Assembly: GCA_934615645.1 (NCBI GenBank)
Contig: CAKTTR010000032.1
Span: 1 to 23,104, forward strand
DNA: 23,104 nt
Origin: an uncultured Oscillospiraceae bacterium
GTDB taxonomy: Bacteria; Bacillota; Clostridia; Oscillospirales; Oscillospiraceae
Direction: 5' to 3'
A model generated the notes under the pieces. That model was not told the DNA's origin. It ran no database searches and worked only from the letters and a program-made list of their open reading frames with translations. How positions within the stretch are numbered: position 1 is the first letter of the stretch; each line of letters begins with the position of its first letter. Positions 14,072-21,270 of this stretch are shown here, one piece after another. The translations under genes and the position numbers were made by a program.

Positions 14072-15502
14072 TTATTTCTCTTTATGCAGGCGCTGCTCCG
14101 GGGTGGAGGGGTTCGGAGTTTCGATGGACTCCGGGGTCAGCGCGTCGATGGACTCGGCCTTGACATGCTTGGGCATTGCCAGGGAGAGAACCATCGCGAC
14201 GACGAAGACGCCTGCGACAGGGTTACCGGCGAAGATATCGCCGATGAGCTTCGGCATATGGTCAAAGAAGCCGGAGACCAGCGTGACGCCGATGCCGATG
14301 GAGAGGGAGGTGGCGGCGATCAGCGTATTGCGCTGGTCCAGACCGCACTGGCTCAGCATCGTGACGCCGGAGATGATGATCGCGCCGAACATCATGACGG
14401 TGCAGCCGCCGAGCACGCACTCCGGCAGCGTGGAGAAGAACGCGCCGATGGGCGGGAACAGACCGGCCAGCACCAGGGCGATGGCGCCGAACATGATCGT
14501 GAAGCGGTTGACGACCTTTGTCATCGCGACCAGGCCGACATTCTGGCTGAAGGACGTGATGGGCGAGCAGCCGAACACGCCGCCGGAGACGGCGGAAATG
14601 AAGCCGTCGCAGGCCAGGGAACCGGACAGCTCCCGGACGGTGATATCCCGGCCCAGGCCGCCGTTACAGACAGCCGTCGTGTCGCCGATGGTCTCGGCGG
14701 CGGAGACGAAGAAGACCAGGGTGATGGAGACGATGGCGCCGATCTCAAACTTCGGCGTGAAGTGCAGCAGCTGCGGGAAGGAGACAACACCCAACTCTGA
14801 GACGGTGCTGCCGATCTGCGCGAAATCGACCATGCCGAAACAGATGGCGGCAATATAACCGACGACCAGACCGGCCAGAACATAGAGCTGCTTCCAGAAG
14901 CCCTTGGCCAGCGCCTGATAGACCAGGCAGGTCACCAGGGTGATGGTGCCGACCAGCAGGTTCTGCCAGCTGCCGAAGTCATAGGCATTGGACGCGCCAT
15001 AGGAGTTGATGCCGACAGACAGCAGCGAGAAGCCGATGGTCGTCACGACGCAGGCCGAGACGATCGGCGCTACAAAACGGCGCCAGTATTTGACCGTCAG
15101 GCCCAGCAGGCCCTCGATACAGCCGCCGACGATGATACCGCCGATCATAATGCCATAATCCTGGGCGGCATAGACCATCATGGCCGAGACGAATGTGAAG
15201 CTGATGCCCATAACGACCGGCAGCTTCGAGCCGATGCGCCAGATGGGGTAGAGCTGAACGAGGGTGCCGATGCCAGCGATGAGCATGGCGTTCTGGATGA
15301 GCCGTGCCGTCTCGATCTCGGTGAAGGCAATGCCGTTGTAGACGGCGACCTGCGCGACGAGAATGATCGGCGCGACATTGGCCACGAACATGGCCAGGAC
15401 GTGCTGCAGGCCAAAGGGAATGGCCTTTGCAACCGGCACTCTGCCGTCAAGCCGATAGATATTATCAATGCTTGCGGCCGCGCCTGCGGTTTGTTTTTTC
15501 AT
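14072..15502 (-). CDS. NCS2-family purine (xanthine/uric acid) permease
   Basis: 476 aa with about 14 hydrophobic segments, the NCS2 (nucleobase-cation symporter 2) fold. The family signature lies in SPITSFSQNVGLVAMTKVVNR, matching the QNxG motif of xanthine and urate carriers; AETIGDTTAV with its conserved acidic residue precedes it, and GLQHVLAMFVANVAPIIL is the typical first helix. It imports purine bases by proton or sodium symport. AGAGGAG lies upstream of ATG 15502. The gene has its own promoter (15593-15621), a leader with a strong hairpin but no recognisable purine riboswitch, and a terminator. Its tail beyond residue 445 is hydrophilic with several Pro/Glu. Xanthine is the likelier substrate; uracil carriers differ in the signature motif. 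PbuX or XanP would be reasonable names. Confidence 0.85.
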   Translation of the reverse strand: MKKQTAGAAASIDNIYRLDGRVPVAKAIPFGLQHVLAMFVANVAPIILVAQVAVYNGIAFTEIETARLIQNAMLIAGIGTLVQLYPIWRIGSKLPVVMGISFTFVSAMMVYAAQDYGIMIGGIIVGGCIEGLLGLTVKYWRRFVAPIVSACVVTTIGFSLLSVGINSYGASNAYDFGSWQNLLVGTITLVTCLVYQALAKGFWKQLYVLAGLVVGYIAAICFGMVDFAQIGSTVSELGVVSFPQLLHFTPKFEIGAIVSITLVFFVSAAETIGDTTAVCNGGLGRDITVRELSGSLACDGFISAVSGGVFGCSPITSFSQNVGLVAMTKVVNRFTIMFGAIALVLAGLFPPIGAFFSTLPECVLGGCTVMMFGAIIISGVTMLSQCGLDQRNTLIAATSLSIGIGVTLVSGFFDHMPKLIGDIFAGNPVAGVFVVAMVLSLAMPKHVKAESIDALTPESIETPNPSTPEQRLHKEK

Positions 15503-15531
15503 ACTGCTGTCTCCTCTTTCACAAGTTTCCG

Positions 15532-15580
15532 AAGCTGCCTGCCGCGCCGGTTTTTACCCCGGCCTCCGGCAATACAGCTT
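15532..15580 (-). promoter_or_regulatory. Structured leader hairpin of the permease mRNA
   Basis: On the minus strand AAGCTG/CAGCTT, TGCCG/CGGCA and CCGG/CCGG stack into one long hairpin with loop GGTAAAAA, between the transcription start and the ribosome binding site. There is no U-tract. It does not fit the purine riboswitch three-way junction; its role is unknown. Confidence 0.5.
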
Positions 15581-15592
15581 GTTTTCAAAGTT

Positions 15593-15621
15593 AGTTTACA
15601 ACACTTGAAATCAGAAATCAA
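15593..15621 (-). promoter_or_regulatory. Probable promoter of the purine permease
   Basis: Minus strand -35 TTGATT (15621-15616), 17-bp spacer, -10 TAAACT (15598-15593). Each box matches the consensus at four of six positions, and it lies about 90 bases before the start codon. Confidence 0.55.
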
Positions 15622-15739
15622 TTGGGAGAAAACAGCCTGAATTTTCCCGTTCCTATAAAACCGGGGGGATATTTCGCATTATGAAACGGCCAAATTTGGA
15701 GCTGGAAAGTTTTTGTGAAATGTTTACAGAATCTTAACG

Positions 15740-15762
15740 AAAAATTTGGCGTATCCGCCAAA
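15740..15762 (-). terminator. Intrinsic terminator after the CLC antiporter gene
   Basis: Minus strand TTTGGCG-GATA-CGCCAAA followed by TTTTT, 15 bases after the stop codon. Confidence 0.8.
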
Positions 15763-15777
15763 AACCGGCGGAATTCA

Positions 15778-17079
15778 TCAGTGCGTCGTGCGATTGATAT
15801 ACTCGGCCCGCAGCTTAGAATAGATGATGTGCTGCCCGGAATAGAGGCTGTAATAGCCGCTGAGCAGGTAGCTGACGGCGCAGGCCGCGGCAAACAGCAG
15901 CAGCCCGCCGCCGCCGAACAGCTCAATGGCCAGCGCCAGCGCCGCCAGTGGGCAGTTGACGACGGCGCAGAACAGCGCCACGAGCCCCACGGCCGCCGCA
16001 AAGCCTGCGTCCAGCCCCAGCACCGGCCCCAGAGCGCAACCGAACGTCGCCCCGATGAAAAACGTTGGGACGATCTCGCCGCCCTTGAAGCCCGCGCCGA
16101 TGGTCAGCGCGGTGAAAAGAATCTTGAGGAGAAAAGCGTACCAATGCGCCTGCCCGCCTTCGATCGCCCGGATAATAGATTCCATTCCTGCGCCGTTGTA
16201 ATCCGGGACGCCGCACAGCAGCGTCGCCAAAATGACCAGGCAGCCCCCGGCGGCGATGCGCAGGTAGGGATTCTGAAAAAGCCGCCGGTAGAGCCGCGCC
16301 GCGCCGTGAAGACTGGCGATGAACAGGATCGAGACAACAGCGCACGCCGCCGCCAGCAGCGCCGCTTGGCCCAGGGACGCCAGGCTGACCGCCGGCAGCG
16401 CCCCCAGCCGGAAGGCCGTCGGCGCGATGCCGAAGCCCTGGGCGATCTGGCTTGCCACCGCCGCCGCAACGACGCTGGGCAAAAACGCCGCGTAGTAGAC
16501 GACGCCCACGGAGATGACCTCCATGCTGAAGACCGCCGCTGTCACCGGGGTGCCGAACAGGGCGGCAAACAGGGCGCTCATCCCGGCAATGGTGATGATA
16601 TGCAGGTCCTTCTCGTCGAGCCGGACCAGGCGGCCCAGGGCTGTGCCGATGCTGCCGCCGATCTGCAGCGCCGCGCCTTCGCGCCCGGCGGAGCCGCCGC
16701 ACAGATGGGTCAGGACGGTGCCGATGAAGATCAGCGGCGTCATTTTCAGGGGGATCTCGTTTTGCGTGCGGATGGAGTTGAGCACGAGATTCGTCCCCTC
16801 GTCGTGGGCGATGCCGCACAGCCGGTACAGGGCTACGATGATAAGCCCCGCCAGCGGCAGCAAATAGAGCAGCCACCCGTGGTCCGCCCGCAGGCCCGTC
16901 GCGTACCGGATGCTGTAGTGGAACGCCGTGCCCAGCAGGCCGCAGACGCCGCCGGTGAGCAGCGCACAGAAGAGCCATTTGGCCAGGGTTCTCAGATAGA
17001 TGCCGCTGTGCTGCGCCTGCGCGGCCAGCGCGTGCCGCAGCGTCAGAAGCGGCGCTTTGCGGGGGGAGGATTGTTTCAT
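15778..17079 (-). CDS. CLC-type antiporter, CLC-F (fluoride/proton) subgroup
   Basis: 433 aa, about 16 helices in the CLC fold. The conserved block GGSAGREGAALQIGGSIG (residues 128-145) carries the gating glutamate Glu134; GREG followed by a small residue is typical of the CLC-F branch, where chloride CLCs have GREGP. The motif AGFKGGEIVPTFFIGATFG near residue 345 also fits. CLC-F proteins export fluoride in exchange for protons and protect against fluoride toxicity. The gene has a probable promoter at 17138-17165, a weak ribosome binding site (AAGGA) and a terminator. No fluoride riboswitch could be made out in the leader. The CLC family is secure; fluoride specificity is inferred from the motifs. 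Confidence 0.82.
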   Translation of the reverse strand: MKQSSPRKAPLLTLRHALAAQAQHSGIYLRTLAKWLFCALLTGGVCGLLGTAFHYSIRYATGLRADHGWLLYLLPLAGLIIVALYRLCGIAHDEGTNLVLNSIRTQNEIPLKMTPLIFIGTVLTHLCGGSAGREGAALQIGGSIGTALGRLVRLDEKDLHIITIAGMSALFAALFGTPVTAAVFSMEVISVGVVYYAAFLPSVVAAAVASQIAQGFGIAPTAFRLGALPAVSLASLGQAALLAAACAVVSILFIASLHGAARLYRRLFQNPYLRIAAGGCLVILATLLCGVPDYNGAGMESIIRAIEGGQAHWYAFLLKILFTALTIGAGFKGGEIVPTFFIGATFGCALGPVLGLDAGFAAAVGLVALFCAVVNCPLAALALAIELFGGGGLLLFAAACAVSYLLSGYYSLYSGQHIIYSKLRAEYINRTTH

Positions 17080-17137
17080 GCTCGTCTCTCTTTCCTTCTT
17101 TCCATTTTACGCGGGCCTATCAGCGCACCGCGTCTTT

Positions 17138-17165
17138 ATTTTACCACAGCCGCAGCGTTTTGCAA
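17138..17165 (-). promoter_or_regulatory. Probable promoter of the CLC gene
   Basis: Minus strand -35 TTGCAA (17165-17160), 16-bp spacer, -10 TAAAAT (17143-17138). It is back to back with the SDR promoter about 40 bp away. Confidence 0.6.
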
Positions 17166-17199
17166 CCACCGCTTTCCGGTAGTATTTGGCGCGGCTTTG

Positions 17200-17208
17200 T
17201 GGTATACT
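17200..17208 (+). promoter_or_regulatory. Extended -10 promoter of the SDR gene
   Basis: TGGTATACT is an extended -10 (TGn plus TATACT). No good -35 lies upstream, which fits extended -10 promoters. Confidence 0.5.
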
Positions 17209-17250
17209 GGGAGCAGCAAGATAAATAAAAAATGGGGAGGGTGTCACGCC

Positions 17251-18024
17251 ATGCAGAAAACCGTTGCTGTGATTACCGGCGCATCCAGCGGGATGGGCGC
17301 GGAATTTGTTCGGACGATCGAGTCCTTCGGCGTCCGGCTGGATGAAATTTGGGCCATCGCCCGGCGGCGCGACCGGCTCGAGGCGCTCCAGGCGCCTTGC
17401 CCGGTGCGCCCCCTGGCGCTGGACCTGACGGACCCGGCCAGCTTTTCCGAATATCAGGCGCTGCTGGAGCAGGAGCAGCCCCGGGTCGCGCTGCTCATCA
17501 ATGCCAGCGGCTTCGGCAAATTCGCCGCCACCTGGCAGACGCCCCTGGCGGTGAACCAGGCGATGGTTGCGCTGAACTGCCAGGCGGTGTTGGCTATGTG
17601 CCAGTTGACCCTGCCGTATCTGAGCGCGGGCAGCTGCATTGTCAACATCGCCTCCGTCGCCGCGTTTCAGCCGATCCCGTATATCAATGTCTACGCCGCG
17701 TCAAAGGCGTTCGTCCTGCAATTGAGCCGCGCCCTAAACCGGGAGGTGCGCCCCCAGGGCATCCGGGTCATGGCTCTGTGTCCGTTCTGGACGAAGACCG
17801 AGTTTTTCGACCGGGCGATCGACGCCGGGCGGGAGCAAGTCGTGAAAAAATACACCGCCATGTACGACCCAGCTCAGATCGTCCGCCGCGCCTGGCGGGA
17901 CCTGGCCCGGGGGAAGGACGTCAGCAAATACGGCTTCGTCGCCCGCTTCCAGGCCGCCCTATGCAAGCTGCTGCCCCACAGCTTTGTCATGACCTATTGG
18001 ATGCACCAGCAAAAATTGCCGTGA
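17251..18024 (+). CDS. Short-chain dehydrogenase/reductase (SDR)
   Basis: 257 aa, classical SDR Rossmann fold. The cofactor loop TGASSGMG is at residues 9-16, NASG (the NAG motif) at 84-87, and the active-site residues Asn109, Ser135, Tyr148 and Lys152 (YAASK) are all present. Arg-rich ARRRDRL after the second strand suggests NADP(H) rather than NAD(H). The substrate cannot be told. It resembles the YdfG/DltE-like group that KEGG-style annotation leaves as general oxidoreductases. GGGGAGGG lies upstream of ATG 17251. It is a single gene between an extended -10 promoter and a bidirectional terminator. Length is normal and nothing is missing. Confidence 0.85.
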   Translation: MQKTVAVITGASSGMGAEFVRTIESFGVRLDEIWAIARRRDRLEALQAPCPVRPLALDLTDPASFSEYQALLEQEQPRVALLINASGFGKFAATWQTPLAVNQAMVALNCQAVLAMCQLTLPYLSAGSCIVNIASVAAFQPIPYINVYAASKAFVLQLSRALNREVRPQGIRVMALCPFWTKTEFFDRAIDAGREQVVKKYTAMYDPAQIVRRAWRDLARGKDVSKYGFVARFQAALCKLLPHSFVMTYWMHQQKLP

Positions 18025-18032
18025 CCGGCAGC

Positions 18033-18070
18033 AAAAACTCCGCCGCAGCGCAAGCTGCAGCGGAGTTTTT
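18033..18070. terminator. Bidirectional terminator between SDR and DUF1294 genes
   Basis: ACTCCGC-c-GCAGC pairs with GCTGC-a-GCGGAGT around loop GCAA, with AAAAA before and TTTTT after. The minus-strand gene stop lies at its edge. Confidence 0.85.
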
Positions 18071-18338
18071 AAGAAAACACGCCGTTTCGATACGCCAGCA
18101 GCGCGGCCCAGGCGAGGAGGGCGGCGGTGTTGATCGCGGTAAAGTACCAGTGGCGGGTCTTGTGGTGAAACAGCCGCATCCCCAGCAGAGCGCCCAGCGC
18201 GCCGCCGCAGATGCCGCAGCCCAGCAGGACGCGCTCCGGGATCCGCCATGCGCCCCGCCGGGCCTTGGCCTTGTCCGCGCCATAGAGCAGGGCGGTGATG
18301 ACATTGGCGGCAGCCAGATAAGCGTAGAGAACCTTCAT
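18069..18338 (-). CDS. DUF1294 small membrane protein
   Basis: 89 aa with three hydrophobic stretches (about 3-19, 37-53, 65-84). The motif DKAKARRGAWRIPERVLL...GGALGALLGMRLFHHKT is diagnostic for DUF1294, a family of unknown function. It begins 11 bases after the metA stop codon and has only a weak G-rich ribosome binding site (GAGGG), so it is probably translated after metA as last gene of the methionine operon. A link to methionine metabolism is not known; it may simply ride along. Confidence 0.85.
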   Translation of the reverse strand: MKVLYAYLAAANVITALLYGADKAKARRGAWRIPERVLLGCGICGGALGALLGMRLFHHKTRHWYFTAINTAALLAWAALLAYRNGVFS

Positions 18339-18349
18339 CCGCGCCGCCC

Positions 18350-19267
18350 TCAGGTCAGCGACCGCAGGTCGTACGGCGTCGTTTGATAGACGAAGTAGTT
18401 GAGCCAGTTGCTGAAGAGCAGATTGGCGCTGGAGCGCCAGCGGACCAGCGGCTGCCGGGTGGGGTCGTCATCCGGAAAGTAGTTTTTGGGGATCTCAATG
18501 GGCTTCCCGGCGGCAACATCCCGCAGGTATTCGTTTTTCAGTGTGTCGGCGTCGTACTCTGAGTGGCCGGTGATGAAGATCTGGCGGCCCATATTCGTAA
18601 AGACGGCGTAGACGCCCGCCTCCTCAGACGAAGCCAGGATGCGCAGGTCGTCGACCTTCTCGATATCCTCCCGCCGCACCGTCGTATGCCGGGAGTGGGG
18701 GACCATAAATTCATCGTCAAAGCCCCGGAACAGGATCGAGCGTTTATACTCCACCCGGTGGGGGAAGACACCGAAGAGCTTCTTGGGAAGCTGCTGCTTG
18801 TCAATGCCGTAATGATAATACAGCCCCGCCTGCGCGCCCCAGCAGATGTGCAGCGTACTGTGGACATTCGTCTTGCTCCACGCCATGATCTGGCACAGCT
18901 CCGGCCAGTAGTCCACGTCCTCAAAGGGCATCTGCTCCACCGGCGCGCCGGTGATGACCATGCCGTCAAAGCGCTCGTCGCGGATGTCGTCAAACGTTTT
19001 GTAGAACGAGAGCAGATGCCGCTGGGGCGTGTTGGCCGCCTCGTGGGATTTCATCCGCACCAGCTCCAGCTCGATCTGCAGGGGCGTATTGCCCAGCAGG
19101 CGGGAGAGCTGCGTCTCCGTTTCGATCTTCTTGGGCATCAGATTCAGCAGGACGATCCGCAGCGGGCGGATATCCTGGGTCGAGGCCCGGGTGTGGGACA
19201 TGACAAAAATATTTTCCTCCTGCAGGGTTTTGACCGCAGGCAGGTCGTTTGGAATCTTAATGGGCAT
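18350..19267 (-). CDS. metA: Homoserine O-acetyltransferase (MetA/HTS fold)
   Basis: 305 aa. It acylates homoserine, the first committed step of methionine synthesis, in the cytoplasm. The catalytic Cys142 is in HICWGAQAG and the His235/Glu237 pair in ITGHSEYD. Residue 111 is Glu (GAPVE); in this family Glu111 goes with acetyl-CoA use and Gly111 with succinyl-CoA, so this enzyme is probably an acetyltransferase despite the older succinyltransferase name. This agrees with the MetY-type sulfhydrylase encoded next to it. AAAGGAG lies upstream of ATG 19267. It lies 58 bases after metY; the gap contains a strong hairpin without U-tract, which may adjust metA level or stabilise the mRNA. Confidence 0.95.
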   Translation of the reverse strand: MPIKIPNDLPAVKTLQEENIFVMSHTRASTQDIRPLRIVLLNLMPKKIETETQLSRLLGNTPLQIELELVRMKSHEAANTPQRHLLSFYKTFDDIRDERFDGMVITGAPVEQMPFEDVDYWPELCQIMAWSKTNVHSTLHICWGAQAGLYYHYGIDKQQLPKKLFGVFPHRVEYKRSILFRGFDDEFMVPHSRHTTVRREDIEKVDDLRILASSEEAGVYAVFTNMGRQIFITGHSEYDADTLKNEYLRDVAAGKPIEIPKNYFPDDDPTRQPLVRWRSSANLLFSNWLNYFVYQTTPYDLRSLT

Positions 19268-19286
19268 GGTGCTTCTCCTTTAAGCC

Positions 19287-19316
19287 GCTGCCAGGCAGCC
19301 CGGGCCGCCTGGCAGC
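19287..19316 (-). repeat. Intercistronic hairpin between metY and metA
   Basis: GCTGCCAGGC (19287-19296) pairs with GCCTGGCAGC (19307-19316); the loop region is itself near-palindromic (GCCCGGGC). No T-run follows on either strand, so simple termination is unlikely. Partial termination, RNA processing or protection of the upstream mRNA are possible. Confidence 0.7.
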
Positions 19317-19325
19317 ATTTGGGGT

Positions 19326-20609
19326 TCAGATCGCGTCCAGCGCCTGGCGCAGGTCGGCGATCAGGTCGTCTTTGTTTTCCAGCCCGCAGGACAGCCGAAC
19401 CAGGTCCGGGCCGACTCCGGCCGCCTCCAGCTCCGCATCCGTCATCTGGCGGTGGGTCGTGCTGGCCGGGTGCAGGCAGCAGGTCCGGGCGTCGGCCACA
19501 TGGGTCTCGATGGCTGCCAGACGCAGGTGGCGCATAAACGCCTCCGCCGCGCTGCGGCCGCCCTTGACGCCGAAGCTGACGACGCCGCAGGTGCCCTTCG
19601 GCATATATTTGCGTGCCAGGGTGTAGTATTTGTTGCCCGGCAGCTGGGGGAAGTTGACCCAGGCAATCTTCTCATGCTGCTGCAGAAATTCCGCGACGGC
19701 CAGGGCGTTTTCGCTGTGCCGGTCGATGCGCACATGCAGGCTCTCCAAGCCCAGGTTCAGCAAGAATGCGCTGTGGGGCGAGAGCATGGGGCCCAGATCC
19801 CGCATAAGCTGGGTGGTGCATTTGGTGATAAACGCGCCGCCGAGGCCGAAGCGCTCGGTGTAGGTCACGCCGTGGTAGCTCTCGTCCGGCGTGCAGAGGC
19901 CGGGATATTTTTCGGCGTATTTTGTCCAGTCAAATTTCCCCGCGTCGACGATGCAGCCGCCCAGGGCCGCGCCGTGGCCGTCCATATACTTCGTCGTCGA
20001 ATGGGTGACGATATCCGCGCCCCAGGCGATGGGCTGGCAGTGGACGGGGGTGGCAAACGTGTTGTCCACGATCAGGGGGACGCCGTGGGCGTGGGCAGCG
20101 TCGGCAAATTTTTCGATATCCAGGACCGTCAGCGCCGGGTTGGCGATGGTCTCACCGAAGAGAAGCTTCGTATTGGGCCGGAAGGCGGCGTCCAGCTCCT
20201 GGCGGGTGCAGTCCGGGGAGACGAAGGTGACGTCGACGCCCATGCGCTTCATCGTCACGGCAAACAGGTTATACGTCCCGCCGTAGATCGACGCCGAGGA
20301 GACGATATGGTCGCCGCACCCGGCGATATTGAACGCGGCGAAGAAATTGGCCGCCATGCCCGAGGCCAGCAGCATTGCCGCGCTGCCGCCCTCCATTTGG
20401 CAGATCTTTGCCGCGACGGTGTCGCAGGTGGGATTCTGGAGCCGGGAGTAGAAATAGCCCGTGTCCTCCAGGTCAAACAGGCGGCCCATGGCCTCGCCGG
20501 TGTCGTATTTAAATGTGGTGCTTTGAATAATGGGGATCTGGCGCGGTTCGCCGTTCTTCGGGCGGTAGCCGCCCTGGACACAGGTCGTCTCGATCCGGTA
20601 ATCGTTCAT
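19326..20609 (-). CDS. metY: O-acetylhomoserine sulfhydrylase (MetY type, PLP-dependent)
   Basis: 427 aa, Cys/Met-metabolism PLP family. It makes homocysteine from O-acetylhomoserine and sulfide. The PLP lysine is Lys207 in VTHSTTKYMDGHG; SGMAANF, SIYGGTYNLF and VDNTFATP are family landmarks. The length and the insert around YAEKYPGLCTPDESYHGVTY point to MetY rather than the shorter cystathionine gamma-synthase/lyase group. I chose ATG 20609 because AAGGAGAG lies just upstream. The frame is open further, to an in-frame ATG near 20705, but that stretch coincides with the attenuator hairpins and has no good ribosome binding site. First gene of metY-metA-DUF1294, driven by the promoter at 20754-20782. 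Confidence 0.92.
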   Translation of the reverse strand: MNDYRIETTCVQGGYRPKNGEPRQIPIIQSTTFKYDTGEAMGRLFDLEDTGYFYSRLQNPTCDTVAAKICQMEGGSAAMLLASGMAANFFAAFNIAGCGDHIVSSASIYGGTYNLFAVTMKRMGVDVTFVSPDCTRQELDAAFRPNTKLLFGETIANPALTVLDIEKFADAAHAHGVPLIVDNTFATPVHCQPIAWGADIVTHSTTKYMDGHGAALGGCIVDAGKFDWTKYAEKYPGLCTPDESYHGVTYTERFGLGGAFITKCTTQLMRDLGPMLSPHSAFLLNLGLESLHVRIDRHSENALAVAEFLQQHEKIAWVNFPQLPGNKYYTLARKYMPKGTCGVVSFGVKGGRSAAEAFMRHLRLAAIETHVADARTCCLHPASTTHRQMTDAELEAAGVGPDLVRLSCGLENKDDLIADLRQALDAI

Positions 20610-20642
20610 CGGTAGCTCTCCTTTTTGCTCGTATGGAAATAG

Positions 20643-20695
20643 AAAAAACGCTTGCCCCAAGGGAGCCCTTGAGGCAAGCGCGGTCTTGCACTTGC
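20643..20695 (-). promoter_or_regulatory. Attenuator-like leader of metY: terminator and competing hairpin
   Basis: Minus strand: CGCTTGCC-t-CAAGGG...CCCTTG-g-GGCAAGCG (20680-20649) followed by TTTTTT is a complete intrinsic terminator, 40 bases before the metY start. Just upstream, GCAAGTGC (20695-20688) can pair with GCGCTTGC (20681-20674), sharing the first terminator arm, so the two structures exclude each other. The leader is about 138 nt. I found no SAM-I core and no complete T-box. Confidence 0.62.
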
Positions 20696-20753
20696 GAGTC
20701 ATCACGCCGGTCGGTTCCCCGCGGCGGCAAGGGCGGCAGCGCCCCGCGCCTTT

Positions 20754-20782
20754 ATTATATCGGCGCGTGAAAATGTTGTCAA
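20754..20782 (-). promoter_or_regulatory. metY operon promoter
   Basis: Minus strand -35 TTGACA (20782-20777), 17-bp spacer, -10 TATAAT (20759-20754): full consensus. It overlaps the last codon of the acetyltransferase gene upstream. Confidence 0.88.
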
Positions 20783-21270
20783 GGATTTTCCAGGGTCATA
20801 TCGTACCACACCGCGCCACCGTGTACAGACGCCGAGATGCCCCGCGCCGCAAAGCCGAAGCGGGCGTAATAGTCGATCTTCTCTGCCTTGCAGGTCAGCG
20901 CGATGCTGGTAAGCCCCAGCGCGTGGGACGAGGCGATCATCTGGCGCAGCAGCGCTGCAGCCACACCCCGGCGCTGAAATTCCGGCAGCACGGCCAAACC
21001 GAAGATCATCTGGCACGGCCCGTCCGGCACATGGCCGCCGACCTCAAACATTGCATCGTCGATCCGCGGCCGGTCCGACCGGCAGCCGTTGACCAGGCCA
21101 ATGATACGCCCGGCGCTGCAGGCGACGAAAAACCGATCCGGAAACTGGGCGATGCGCCGGGCGAAGCTCTCCCGGCTCGCCGCCTCCGCAGGCGGGAAGC
21201 AGGCCGCTTCCACAGCGGTGACGCCGTCCAGATCCTCCGGCGTGACGGGGCGGATGGTATACTCAAACAT
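20779..21270 (-). CDS. GNAT acetyltransferase, AANAT-like
   Basis: 163 aa, single GNAT domain. It should move an acetyl group from acetyl-CoA to an amine. The acetyl-CoA loop is QRRGVA within LAVLPEFQRRGVAAALL, and DYYARFGF is the usual final motif. The N-terminal EAACFPPAEAAS and the RIAQFP stretch resemble arylalkylamine N-acetyltransferase-like bacterial proteins, but the substrate is unknown. ATG 21270 overlaps the end of lysA by 8 bases, so the two genes are probably translationally coupled and share the lysA promoter. The frame stays open further upstream through lysA, but that translation has no GNAT features. Its 3' end carries the metY promoter. Confidence 0.82.
   Translation of the reverse strand: MFEYTIRPVTPEDLDGVTAVEAACFPPAEAASRESFARRIAQFPDRFFVACSAGRIIGLVNGCRSDRPRIDDAMFEVGGHVPDGPCQMIFGLAVLPEFQRRGVAAALLRQMIASSHALGLTSIALTCKAEKIDYYARFGFAARGISASVHGGAVWYDMTLENP

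Noticed and set aside
15712..15739. TTTACA/TTAACG repeats at 11 bp between CLC and permease genes
   Set aside because: No promoter follows at the right distance on that strand, and the stretch is AT-rich and next to the CLC terminator; probably chance.
17080..17170. Possible fluoride riboswitch before the CLC-F gene
   Set aside because: A GCTGATAGGCCCGCG stretch is reminiscent of the GAUGAGGCCCGCC core, but the spacing is wrong and no partner for the pseudoknot is found downstream.
20610..20705. Longer MetY N-terminus starting at an in-frame ATG near 20705
   Set aside because: The extra codons coincide with terminator hairpins, lack a good ribosome binding site and resemble nothing in MetY proteins.
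20670..20745. T-box or SAM-I riboswitch before metY
   Set aside because: Only a partial ACCGCG match to the T-box is present, without the UGGN bulge or a Stem I; no SAM-I core sequence is found.
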